Shown: piece by piece, positions 43,613 through 54,960 of the stretch
Layout of the letters: every line of letters starts with the position of its first letter
How positions within the stretch are numbered: the first letter of the stretch is position 1
Assembly: GCA_007922225.1 (NCBI GenBank)
Contig: ML680053.1
Span: 11,618,870-11,682,869, forward strand
DNA: 64,000 nt
Origin: Emydura subglobosa
Lineage: Eukaryota > Chordata > Testudines > Chelidae
Direction of reading: 5' to 3'
Translations under genes and position numbers: made by a program
The notes under the pieces: generated by a model
Seen by the model: only the letters and a program-made list of their open reading frames with translations
The model's database searches: none
What the model was told of the DNA's origin: nothing

Positions 43613-44800
43613 GTCCTCAAGGAATCCATTTTGAGGCACTTGGAAGAGAGGAAGGTGATCAGGAACAGGCAGCATGGATTCACCAAGGGCAAGTCATGCC
43701 TGACCAACCTGATTGCCTGATTGATGAGATGACTGGCTTTGTGGATATGGGGAAAGCAGTGGACGTGATATACCTTGACTTTAGCAAAGCTTTTGATACA
43801 GTCTCACAGTATTCTTATCAGCAAGTTAAAGATGTATGAGTTGGATGAATAGACCATAAGATGAATAGAAAGCTGGCTAGATCATTGGGCTCCACGGGTA
43901 GTGATCAACGGCTTGATGTCTAGTTGACAGCAGGTAACAAGCAGAGTGTCCCATGAGTTGGTGCTGTGGCCGGTTTTGTTCAACATCTTCATTAATGATT
44001 TGGAGGATGGGGTGGATTGCACCCGCAGCACGTTTGCAGATTACACTGAGCTGGGGGGAGTGGTAGGTATGCTGAACAGAGTGACCTAGACAAATTGGAG
44101 GATTGGGCCAAAAAATATCTGATGAGATTCAACAAGGATAAGTGCAGCACTTACAACAGAAGAATCCCATCCATTGCTACAGACTGGGGACCGAGTGGCT
44201 AGGCAGCAATTCTGCAGAAAAGGACCTGGGGTTACAGTGGACAAGAAGCAGGATATGAGTCAGCAGTGTGCCCTTATTGCCAAGAAGACAAACAGCATAT
44301 TGGGCTGCATTAGTAGGAGCATTGCCAGCAGATAGAGGGAAGTGATTATTCCCCTTTATTCAGGATTGGTGAGGTCAAGTTTGGAGTAGTGTGTCCAGTT
44401 TTGAGCCCCCCACTAGAGAAAGTCCAGTGGAGGGTAACAAAAATGATCAGGGGCTGGAGCACATGATTTATGAGGAGAGGCTGAGGGAACTAGGTTGGTT
44501 AGTCTGCAGAAGAGAAGAATGAGAGGGGATTTGACAGCAGCCTTTAAATAACTGAAAGACAGTTCTAGGGAGGATGGAATTAGGCTGTTCTCAGTGGGAG
44601 TAGGTGACAGAACTAAGAGCAAAAGTCTCAAGCTACAGTGGGGGAGGTCTAGGTTGGATATTAGGAAAAAACTTTTCACTAGGAGGGTGGTGAAGCATTG
44701 GAATGGGTTACTTAAGAAGATGGTGGAATCTCCATCCTTAGAAGTTTTTAAGGTATGGCTTGACGAAGCCCTGCTTGGGATGATTTAGTTGGGATTGGTC
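43613..44800 (+). pseudogene. CR1 ORF2, RT palm and C-terminus, broken
   Basis: Readable parts: DEMTGFVDMGKAVDVIYLDF followed by SKAFDTVS (about 43723-43806), then FNIFINDLEDGVDCT (about 43977), TFADYTELGG (44030-44058), and the C-terminal TRRVVKHWNGLLKK (about 44680). The catalytic pair FADD is FADY at 44033-44044, so the second Asp is lost. Several stops and indels separate the pieces. Confidence 0.85.
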
Positions 44801-44872
44801 CTGTTTTGAGCAGGGGATTGGACTAGATGACCTCTTGAGGTCCCTTCCAACCCTATCTTCTATGATTCTATG

Positions 44873-46330
44873 TCAATAAATCTGATTTGCTTGAATAGTC
44901 TTCTGAAGTGGTACTGTTACTAGTAGGTTTTAGAGGATGGTGTTACCCTAAAAACAGGTGGTCCACTCTAAAGGAATTTCCAGGGAAAAACAACTTGCCT
45001 TCCTTTGAAAGGACATGGATACAGCCTTCTGATCAAGATAGGATACATAAGCTATGATACTTTTAAAACAGATATAATGTTTTTTCAGAAGTGAGTGGTT
45101 ACATTAATAGAGAGATAGGAATAGATAAGAATAATATACTACTTAATCTTTTACATTGATATTCTTAACCATACTACTACTATTATAAATTATATATACT
45201 TAACACGATATAATATATGCCAATATACTTAACACTATTAAACTAATAACATATTATTTAACAATATTATATAACAATGTATTACTCTATGCTCAAATCC
45301 TTAAGAATCCTTAAGACACATTGAGCAAGCGTTAGGCAAGACGGTTGGTGAATGGGTGCTAGAAGAGGGGGTTCACTCTCAACACAGACACTCGGCTTCA
45401 TTGACACACATACCCATATATTCTTGGTATGAATATAAGGGGTTGGGGTTTACAACGTTCTGTTCTTATCCCTTTGTTCATCTATGGTGCGGAGCCTTCT
45501 GTTCTGTTACTGCTGTCTGTTGTCTTCAATTCCTTTGTAGTTTTTCCTTTCTCGATCTTTTCTTTCTTTCTTCCTCAGCTTTTCCTGCTTTCTTCTAAGC
45601 ATGCCTCAGACTGCTGACTGTTGGTCTTGTGTACAATTTTGGTCACCCAAGCTCAGCCAATCAGGTTTGAGGTAATTTGCATACCGGTTGATTTAGCCAA
45701 TTCGCTTAAAGATCATTCGGAAGGGAGGTGTTACATAAGGAGGAAATGGAAGGGGAGGGAGTTGCATCAGGTACCCCTACTAATATGCTAATTAAGCTGC
45801 ACTTTTTATGTTAATTAGGTTCTGGTGTAAGAACACTGTAAACCAATCAGTTACTTAGTATGCTAGTGAGCCTCACTTTCTATGCTAATTAGCTTAGCCC
45901 TTTATGATTATTAGCCTCGCTTTCTATGCTAATTTATGCATAGAGAAAAAGGGAGGAGGAGGGGATTACGTGGAAGAGGGTGGGATTACATATGGAGGGA
46001 AAAGGGAGGGGGAGGGAGTTGCATAGGAAAAGGGAGGGGTTGGAGGAAAACGGGAATCCTCTTCCAGTCACCACTCTCAACTGTCACTTGCTGGATCCTC
46101 TGTTTACTAATCCCTACCTAAATAAAATCTTTATTCTAAAACTAATCACTACTTTAAATATTATAAAATGTTTTGATACTGATACTACTCTTTTATTACA
46201 CAAAAAACCAAACTATTTAATTTCAGAATTTTAAACCCCTTCCGAGGCTTTTTCAGTACTTTAACATTCTTTTGACATTTTGACAACTGAGACCAAAATC
46301 TCTGGCTACAGTAGCCATCATAAATGTGAT
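44873..46330. mobile_element. candidate LTR-type sequence with repeated ATGCTAAT motifs
   Basis: ATTTGCATACC (45677), ATATGCTAATTAAG (45782), CACTTTCTATGCTAATTAGC (45873) and CGCTTTCTATGCTAATTTATG (45918) form an enhancer-like array. GGGAGGGAGTTGCAT is also duplicated (45755 and 46011). CTAAATAAAATCTTTATTCT (46118) resembles a polyadenylation region. I could not find TG...CA ends or a TSD, so the LTR call is tentative. 45100-45300 is very AT-rich with repeated TATACTTAACAC. Confidence 0.35.
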
Positions 46331-46928
46331 GCCAAATAAACATATACTAATTTTTATATAGATATTTTAAAGGAATTGTTAGTTAGTCTTTCACAACACA
46401 GAGAAAGAGATATTAAAATATGAGAATTATAGCTATATAATATAAGTATCTCCATTTACTGAAATTTGTGAGTTAACAAATAAATGAGTAATGACAAGGC
46501 ATCACAAATATCATCTTTGTTCATTTATGTTAAGAATTGTAGTATAGTAGTTAAACTTCACAATATACCAGTAAATGTACTATACTATGCATTTTTAAAT
46601 AAAAAAGTTTTATTAATATGAGGCCTTCATTTTAGCCTCATGTCTACAGTGACATTTTTCCTGTTTATTGTGTGAACTATAAAATGAACAAATTAGCAAA
46701 ATTCCCAAATCAGGACTTTACTGTGTGGGGGGGGATTCAAGGATGATAAATTTAGAATAATTAACCTAAAATTCCTTGTACTCAATTTTCTTTTGGTTCT
46801 TAACCCAACAAATAAAAAATGACATTGCCTTAGAAAGTTTGGCCACTTTGAAAAATGTTTTGCTTGTAGTTTGAAACAGCCCTCAGGAGAAAAAGGGAGA
46901 ATCATCAACCAAATTTTGCGGGCAAAGA
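46331..46928. other. unassigned AT-rich DNA
   Basis: No gene or nameable repeat. Confidence 0.5.
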
Positions 46929-47028
46929 CTGATGCTGCAAAGACTTATGTACATGCTTAGCTTTACACACATAAGTGGTCCCAGTGGGTCTACTATGAAG
47001 CTAAGTAAGTCTTTGCAGAATCATGGCC
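46929..47028. mobile_element. palindromic mini-MITE, about 100 bp
   Basis: GATGCTGCAAAGACTTATG and GCTTAGCTT on the left face AAGCTAAGTAAGTCTTTGCAG and AATCATGGCC on the right. Same family as 51299-51381. Confidence 0.7.
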
Positions 47029-47043
47029 CAAGGGACCAAATTA

Positions 47044-47983
47044 CAGTAGAATCTGGGAGATAGGAACACCAGAGTTACGAACTGACCGGTCAACTGCACA
47101 CATGGGCATAGTTGGTGGGGGAGGGGGAGGGAGCATTGCTCCCCAAACAGAGGCCTGAGGGGTCACGTGGAGTCACATTCCACTGCCTTTCCCTTGACTT
47201 CTGCCAGTGCTGAACTGCCCAGAGCTTGGTCTGCTTGGCCTGCTGGGGGAGGTTCTGTCATTCCCATGCTGCACCTCCTCCCTCCCCCCTCCCAGTACAT
47301 TTCTGGCTCCCTGGGCCACCCTCCCAGCAAGCCAGGCCCAGAAGGGGGTGGGGCAGAGCTGTTTCTCCTGCTAGGTGAAGAAGGGTGGCCACTCTGGGTT
47401 GCTGTCTCTGCAGCAGGATGCTGCCTCCTAGGTCCTAGTGCCAGTTGTGTTCCCCTTCTATGTGTGCTGGGTGCCCTGCATGGCCACCATCCTGTTTCCT
47501 ATATAATGTAAAAAGTAGGAAAGTTAATTTTGTATACTTTTTTTAAAAAAAATTGTCGTTATAAAGACCAGTTTTCCTGCAGCATATTTTTTAGTGCTAT
47601 TTGACTGGACATTTAAATTGGTGGTCTTCTGTGTTGACTTTTCCCACCCTTCCATGGATAACAAATACTAAAAAAGAAGCAAGAGAAATTACTTAAAATT
47701 GAAATACAATACTATGTTAAACATAAACTACTAAAAAACTAAAAGGAAAGTTTAAAAAAAATTTGACAAGGTAAGGAAACTGTTTCTGAACTGTTTCATG
47801 TAAATTAAGATGGTTAAAACAGCATTTTTCTTCTGCATAGTAAAGTTTCAAAGGTGTATTAAGTTAGTGTTCAGATGTAAACTTTTGAAAGAACAACCAA
47901 AATGTTTTGTTCAGAGTTACGAACATTTCAGAATTATGAACAACCTCCATTCGCTAGGTGTTCATAACTCTGAGGTTCTATTG
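47044..47983. mobile_element. Tigger/pogo-like DNA transposon, non-autonomous, 940 bp
   Basis: The left end CAGTAGAATCTGGGAG and the complement of the right end CAATAGAACCTCAGAG are inverted; the subterminal GAGTTACGAAC is repeated near both ends. TA flanks each side (47042-47043 and 47984-47985), as for Tc1/mariner/pogo elements. The right third (AACTTTTGAAAGAACAACC, GTTCAGAGTTACGAACATTTC) is typical. The GC-rich left interior (47150-47480) gives a meaningless 114-codon frame. No transposase. Confidence 0.82.
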
Positions 47984-47985
47984 TA

Positions 47986-50900
47986 TATCTTTCTAGTAAG
48001 TAGTAAAACACTTATTGACTTGATTGACAGTAGATCAGGCCCTAATGCAGAATTTAAGAGACAAAATCAAAATTATTGCAAAATCATTTGGATATTAACC
48101 TTATGCTGGTGTTAAGGCAGTTTGATATGCCTGTGTAGGTGCATTAAAGGAAGTATCAAGAGGTTTAAACCACCTTGTACTGACCTCTGTGAGACAGCAT
48201 GATCATGTCAAGAGCTAACCAAGTGCAGCTGCATGATTAATTGTATGGGAAGTCATAAATGCAGAAAGCTGTGACCTCCACACACAGCTCTGTACATTTA
48301 CAAGGGTACTCTTTCAAATTCCTAACTAGGTGATTTGTATGAGCACCAGTGTGTTTTTAAAAATGGGTACTGTCCACGTGGATGATCCTGATTTCTGTTA
48401 AGCAACCAACTTGTAATTAATTTAATTGCGTAACATATGATGCTAAAATTCCCATCCCATTTATGAAATAGAAAAGTAGGGTTTTTTTTTTTTCCACTGA
48501 AGTTTTAGCAGGCTTAGATTTTTATTTCTGTTTTGACTAATGGCTTCTTATCAAGTTTTTAATATTGAAAGCTCCGTTTAGATTGTAAACTGGGCAGGAA
48601 TTTGGTCTTCATAATTGTTAATTGTTCTTAAGTATCTGATAAAGATCAGTTCTGAAAACCAATCACTTAAAATTTTTATTACTGTGCATATAGATTCAGT
48701 GAAGATAATGACGGTATTGTGACCCTTATACTAAATGACTTTTTGAGAATTGTTTTCTGTGCTGTGTAAGCAGTTCTAGACATCTCTATGCTGCTTCTAA
48801 GCACTTAAAATAATACAGCCGACATTTAGGAGGAGTCAGCAAAAATACATACTATTTTGTCATATAATAATAATCTGGTCACAGATTAACTTTCTTGATT
48901 TAATAATATTTTAACTGCACTGCACTGAGAATAGTACCAACAAAAGGAATGAAATGTATAGCTTTTCTGTGGCCATTCGTGTACTTTGTTAAAGTGCAAG
49001 ATCTTGATCCTGCACCCATCACATATGTGAATAGAGGCTGCAGAATCAGGTGTTTATTTTGTAACTATACTCAGCGAATTGAGCAAGGTAGTACTACAGC
49101 AGTAGTATAACAGGAAGACTAGTTTTAATTTTGTTCCTGCCTGTAGAGAATGCATGGACATTAAGTTCTAATAAATATGTATACTGTTTTTCTTTCTATA
49201 CTGAAAGTGTATACCTACGCTTTAAAACGTAAGTTGCCCTTAAACTTCTGTTTTATTTTTTAAAAAGACCAGTATATCAGTTACTGAGTCAATAAGACAC
49301 AGATGAAGGCTCCATTTTTTTCTCCCTTTTCAGTATAAGGTCAAGCCACAAGTACTATACTTCTGCTATTTTTTACTTTCCATCTAAGAATCCCTCAGCC
49401 TTTTGTAAACCTTAAATTTCACAATGCCCCTTTAACAGTTTGGGGAAATCAAGGTTCTAATAGGCTATATTACTTTTCTAAATCACAGAATGGGTCGGTA
49501 ATAGTTAATTATCAATGTCATAAATACTGCATATTGATGAACTTTTATAACGATTAATGAATCCTGCTGATTTTCATATACTCTGACTTGTTTTAAACTA
49601 ACAAAAATACTTCAGAAATCACACATGCAAATTACATTGAAATAATGATTGTTCAATCAACAAAAGTAAATTACTTCTGAGTGAAGAATGCAATTTCATT
49701 TATACCTTCCTCTATTTTTCTCAGTTATGGGAAGCTATAATGGTTTTGTGCTTTCTTGGGTGTGTCAAATGCGCTCTGTACAGTTTTCTATGTTTGAGAC
49801 TTTTTCATGAAGCCTTACGAAAAAGGAATTCTATTTTCTCTGTGTGGACCTGAAAGATTTCTGTAACAGCAGCAGTTTGTTAAACTATCCTTGGCCAAAT
49901 TTCCCCTTTTCTTCTGCCCTCCTACCTCCCAAGTGGTTGCTTTCAGAATTCATTTCCCTGACAACTACCTATATATGTTTTATAAAACACATAAGAATAA
50001 TTCACAATGAAAGGTACCATATTTATTTATATTATTATTTTTCTTTGAAAATCTAGGCACATCAATTTGGACCAGAGCACAGTTTGTACCTGATTTTTTT
50101 ATTTTTTATTTTTTATTTTTTTTTACTTTGTAGGGATAAAACACACCTTAAAGCTATTTTAATATGTTTTTCCAACACGATTTTAAGTCCTGACTATTTG
50201 GGAGTGGTGTTTACCTTCTTATTTTCATAGTGCATGGAAGCATCCTTTCCATCCCAGGAAGATTTACTTTACATGCTCATGAGCAAATCCAATACATATA
50301 CCATGTACTTAAATTTTTCATTCAACACATAATGTGATCTTTCCTTTCACCCTCTTCTGAATAGTTCTTTTGATTATATATCTCTTCTGATGTAGTCAGT
50401 GAGTACAAAATGTTATTTGTTAATAGACCTTATTATCCTGAGGGGTTAATTTTATCATATGATGACAGCTAATGTCAGCTGTACATTATGGAGGCTCCCA
50501 TCAGGGGAAATGCGAGAGGCATTTTAGATTTGTGCTCACCATGTCTTCCTTTTTTTCTCAGGAAGCTGTTACTTTAAAAAACAAAACAATAAACACCTCC
50601 CCTCAACCCTCGAAACAACAACATTTAGTTCATAGTATGATTGAACAATCGGGCTTAGTCATAGATATTTCTAGAAGAAACACACTCATCAAACCAGCAT
50701 TAAACTACTTTTTATGCATGCTGGTAAAAGAGTCATTCAATATGCATTTCTGCATGAAATTAAAGTATAGCTAACATATGAGCATATGTGAGGGAAAAGA
50801 AATATTACTTTCTTTTCTTTCGTGCATATGAAATGTATAATTCTGTTACTGAGATTCTGTATAAATATAAAATCAAGTTACATGGTTTTAAAATTAAGCA

Positions 50901-51298
50901 AATAAAATAATATCTTAGTGTTTCTGAAGACTAAATTAGAAGACAAGGTTACAAGCTGCAGCTGTTGCATTTTACATGTTATCTTATTTGGTTAGCACCA
51001 GTAATGTAGTTGGCACGTATAAACACAAGAAATAAAGACAATCCCTGTCCTGAAGAGTTTACAGTCTTATAATATAGGCACATTGCACATAGAAGGCAGG
51101 ATAGATTGGAAGATCCAGATGTGGGGATAACTGTTTAAAAATATTAACTCTCTTCCTAAAGACAAGAAGGAAGAAGTTGGATTTGATTGAAGAAAGGTCA
51201 TATTACACATCATCTGCAAGTCTTCTGATCTGTGTGATTCCCTCTCCCCTCCTTTGTTTTTTACATTTTTGTAAAACATTTTTTTTGTAAAATTACTG
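47986..51298. other. repeat-poor AT-rich DNA
   Basis: No gene recognised. A MIR/L2-like head (CCTGAAGAGTTTACAGTC) lies near 50990-51090. A weak hairpin-MITE trace (CTTGATCCTGCACCC...GGCTGCAGAATCAGG) lies at 48993-49050. T-rich simple sequence lies at 50093-50130. Confidence 0.45.
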
Positions 51299-51381
51299 GC
51301 CCCTGATCCTGCAAAGATTTATGGGATATTTTTACATGCTTAAAGTTAAGCACATTCATAAATCTTTGCAGGATGGGAGCC
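51299..51381. mobile_element. 83-bp near-perfect hairpin mini-MITE
   Basis: GATCCTGCAAAGATTTATG (51305-51323) and CATAAATCTTTGCAGGATG (51357-51375) are inverted with 18 of 19 matches; GGCCCC/GGGAGCC extend the ends. The loop also carries the small palindrome TGCTTAAAGTTAAGCA. Confidence 0.88.
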
Positions 51382-52067
51382 TTATCTTGATTCCTGAACG
51401 TGGAGAAATTTCTGGGTCGTTCAGCTCTCCATAAAAAATATACCACCTATGTATTAATGAAGAATTTCAGCCTGACACATCAAATTATTTTTCATGAAAC
51501 TTCTGTGATGGTTTTGCATATTAATAAATGCTACGGTCTTATGGACAGTTACACTTCATTGTGTTTATCTTATGACTTGTCACTTTAAACTATTTTACAA
51601 TTTCTTTCCAGTGCTGTGCCAAAAATATAGCAAATATAAAAAAAATCTGAAAATATAAAGAAACCCTAATTGTCATTTTATATATTTTAAATGTACTCGA
51701 TAATAAAAGTCAAACAATCCAGGTCAAAATAAACAAATATTTTCACCATCTTTATATTTTATGGAATTAACGATCTGCCTGATCTGATTCAAGTTAACCA
51801 CAATTCGCTTATTACAGTGTGTCTCTTTGCTGTACTGCATGTCTAGTGCATTTTGTGTTAACCAGCTGTGGCTTGATGCATTGGGTATGCCATTGAAACC
51901 TTTTCACTATGGCCAAACATCTATCTGTTGCTTGATTTATCTGAACAGATGTTTTTTGAAATCTGCTACTAGAACATATGCAAATTCCAGCAGTCAATGA
52001 AGAGGTGAAAGCAGCTGGGCGAGTATCATTTCTAAACAAGATGTAGACACAGTTCCCACTCTGTGTG

Positions 52068-52109
<42 letters not shown>

Positions 52110-53252
52110 ATTCTCTGATTATATTGGGACATCAGAGTTAAGGTTGCATTGAAATTCGCACTGAAAACAGGATAAATGTCTGCCTTTTTTTGAGATTTGA
52201 AAATTAATTCATTTCTGTAGGATAAAAAAATATACATGGCATAAGTTAATTTATCAGTTTCTTAGTTTTTTATTTATTACCACGATTATCATTTTTGTCC
52301 AAGCCAAAATAATTGTCAGTGAATATTTTTGCAGATATATATCGTTGTTGAGTATATTTATCAGCAAATAGAGGTTCCAAAATCTAAACTTTCATTTAAT
52401 CATAAGTTATTTAACCCTCATGGCTATTGCTGGTTTTTTAGTTTTGGTGTGTTTTTGGGTGGGAGGAACCTTGGACACCAGAAATGAGTATACATTGATT
52501 AAATGTTGCCATCCTGACTCTGCAGTCTAAATGAATATCTGTGAGATTTGAATTATCCCATTCATTGCAATGTGATTGTTAACACTTAAATCTAAAGATA
52601 ATTTAAATGTTAGTACTTTAATTCTTGGTCATTTTAGTAAGAATAATGTAACAAATGGATTTAAAATGTCAAATGATATGTGGTTTTAATAAATATTAGG
52701 GAAGCACAATGAGGTCTCTCTAGTTAAACTTGTGATGACATTTTAAAACTGAAGTGTGGATTAAAAATTTATGTACAAAAAAAGTACATTAAAAACATTA
52801 TGGGTGAAACCTGCGCAAAATGCTGATTGACTTCACTGGGTCCAGAATTTCGCACTATATTTCCAAAGTGAAACACTCAAATTTGGAAATGCCAAAATGT
52901 AAGGAATTCTTAATTCTGTCCCTTGTGTGTTTGTGATATGATGCGGTATTTAATTACATGATCAAATACTATTTTTCCACAATTTTGAATATTGCCATAA
53001 CTTCTTTGATTTTAAATTGTTTTAATTGTTATGAAGAAATACACTCAAACGACCTTAACTTGGTTAATTTTTGGGAGGGAATTAATTATATGCAGAGACA
53101 GAGAAGTAGGACACTTAATTTAACAAGTAGTGTTTAGCATGATAAATTAGGCATTCAAAAGTTAAGGATGCTGTGACAGCATTACTTAGGATACCCTGTG
53201 CATTCTGTTTATAAGGCTTGTTCATTGGTATACACTAAAATAAAGATATCTC
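51382..53252. other. repeat-poor AT-rich DNA
   Basis: No gene recognised. It holds the TC microsatellite listed separately. Confidence 0.45.
52072..52106. repeat. (TC)n microsatellite
   Basis: About 17 uninterrupted TC units. Confidence 0.97.
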
Positions 53253-53545
53253 AGGCCTGGTCTACAGTTGCGGCGAAATTCGGCGGAAGTTGACGGGAGA
53301 TGCGCAAACTATCTAGAGTAGCTTGCATATCTCCCGTCGACTTCCTAAATTCTAATTAGCGCTGCATACCCACTACGCTGCACCAACGGGAAATGCCCTA
53401 CCATCGACGCAGCGTTAATCTTTTTGCGGGGGTGGATTTATTGAGTCGGCTTCTGGATCAATTCAGCTGGTTTCCACTTCTGTTCAATCGATCCTGAAGA
53501 ATCGATCCTGCGGCACTGAATGTGCCGCCATGAGTGAAAACATAC
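53253..53545. mobile_element. MITE-like element, GC-richer, about 290 bp
   Basis: GGCCTGGTCTACAGTTGCGG starts it. GAAGTTGACGGGAGATGCGC faces GCATATCTCCCGTCGACTTCC, a long internal hairpin, and CAATCGATCCTGAAGAATCGATCC forms another. CpG sites stand out from the surroundings. The right end (AGTGAAAACATACCC) is a weak partner. Confidence 0.6.
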
Positions 53546-53734
53546 CCATACATATGGTATTCTCACTTTTGGGTCTTGAGTTCTCAGGGTGAGACAAGAA
53601 GCCCCATTCCCTGCTGGGTACTTGAAATCCAGAAATGGTAATCCTGTGTGATACCTTCAGAGAAACTGAATTACAGGTAAATAATTAGAATGAAAAATAT
53701 AGTGAAATCTGTTTAAGTGACGACCAAAAGCAAT

Positions 53735-53995
53735 GGGTTCAAAAAAAGAAGGAGAAAAGTTAATGGAGGATAGGTCCATCAATAGTTGTTAGCCAAGATG
53801 GTCAGGGACGCAGCCCCAAGCTCCAGGTGTCCCTAAGCCTCTGACTGCCAGAAGGTGGGGATGGATCATATGATGATTGCCTTACTCTTATCGATCTCCC
53901 TGAAGCATCCGTAACTGGCCATTGTTGGATGACATGATATTGGGCTAGATGGTCTGACCCAGTTTGGCCATTCTTATGTTCTTAAGGAACTGTTA
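53735..53995 (+). mobile_element. CR1 LINE 3' end, forward
   Basis: GGAGGATAGGTCCATCAATAG, TTAGCCAAGATGGTCAGGGA, GCCTCTGACTGCCAGAAGG and GGGCTAGATGGTCTGACCC, ending GGCCATTCTTATGTTCTTAA. This is the subfamily of the outer CR1 at 29745-31085. Confidence 0.93.
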
Positions 53996-54420
53996 CAGAT
54001 TGATTGGCCCTTTAAAGAGTGAGCAGGGTCCAGTGCACCTGGACTGATTACCTGTTGCCCAGATTGTCTTAAGGAAAGGCAGCTGGTCTTATAAAGAGGG
54101 AGATAGCTTCAGGAAACAGGAGAGAAAGTTGTACAGAGCAGGAAGCTGCAGAGAGAGTTGGAAAGATCCTTCAGGTTGCAGAGTTGAAAATTTAGTTATT
54201 ACAAACCTCAAGAGAAAAGTGGATATTGTTACAGACATTCTCAATACTAAAGGGATCAGCTCATGTTTTAAAGAACATACCTGGGCCTTATAAAAGAAAG
54301 GCCTCAGTGAGGTCAGTCTTGGTTAAAACCACAGGGAGTGGGCAGGCTCCCATGGAAGCCTTGAAGCCTAGGGTCTGCAGGAGAACAGTAATCCAATTTC
54401 CAGTTACACCCTGAAAACTG
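53996..54420 (+). mobile_element. possible LTR remnant
   Basis: Starts TGTTACAGATTGATTGGCCC directly after the CR1, followed by TTTAAAGAG, CTTATAAAGAGGGAG (TATA-like) and GGAAGCTGCAGAGAGAG, features common in reptile LTRs. No matching right end or TSD found. The 62-codon frame at 54226-54414 has no motif. Confidence 0.35.
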
Positions 54421-54599
54421 AGTGTCCTCTAGCTACCATCTTCAGACTTAGCTTTTTTTGTAGACCTCAGCCAAATCAATATTTAGGTATATAAATCAAG
54501 CCAAACGACGTATCTGTAAATCCCTTTTTTATATTCCTGCTGTGTTTGGGGGTTTTGTTTTTTAGTTTAGTTTGTATGACTATATTCAAGGTGAGGATG

Positions 54600-54960
54600 T
54601 ACAATGCTGTTATTTTGAATTTGTCTATCTTTAAATTCATTTGCCATCAAGTTATCCAGTTCTGTTAGATTTTCCTGAAGTTCCTCCTAATGCTCTCTAA
54701 TCTTGATTAACCTAAAAGATTTTGTCATCTACAAGCTTTTCTGTCTCACTGCTATTTCTAATAATTAATAAATAGATTAAAGTAACAGTGGGCCTACTAT
54801 GTTTCAATGGGAAATCGTACTGTTAATTGCCTTAAATGCTGAAAATTCCTGCTGCTTCTCTGTTCCTTAACTAGTTTCTAATACGTAACAGAAGTTTACC
54901 TCATCCCATGCCTATTCATAATTTTCATAGAGCCTATTGGGATAAGAGCTCTGTTGCTGG
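54600..54960 (-). mobile_element. old CR1-clade LINE fragment, reverse
   Basis: Reverse-complement landmarks: TTTTGAATTTGTCTATCTTT, AGATTTTGTCATCTACAAGC, CTAATAATTAATAAATAGATT, ACTGTTAATTGCC with GCTGAAAATTCC, and TGGGATAAGAGC. Strongly diverged. Confidence 0.6.

Larger units (their letters stand above)
42745..44872 (+). mobile_element. CR1 LINE, about 2.1 kb, forward, 5'-truncated in ORF2
   Basis: Starts with GTGGGTTGTAACCTCGGCAG and AGTGACCATGAGATGTAGAG (a conserved point upstream of RT) and runs through the whole RT to the 3' end GACTAGATGACCTCTTGAGG, CCCTTCCAACCC and TCTATGATTCTATG. ORF2 is broken into several open pieces, listed separately. The 3' UTR terminator-like TTCTATG repeat is reduced to about two units. 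Confidence 0.93.

Noticed and set aside
47167..47511. 114-codon forward ORF
   Set aside because: Lies in the GC-rich interior of a non-autonomous Tigger-like element; not a transposase.
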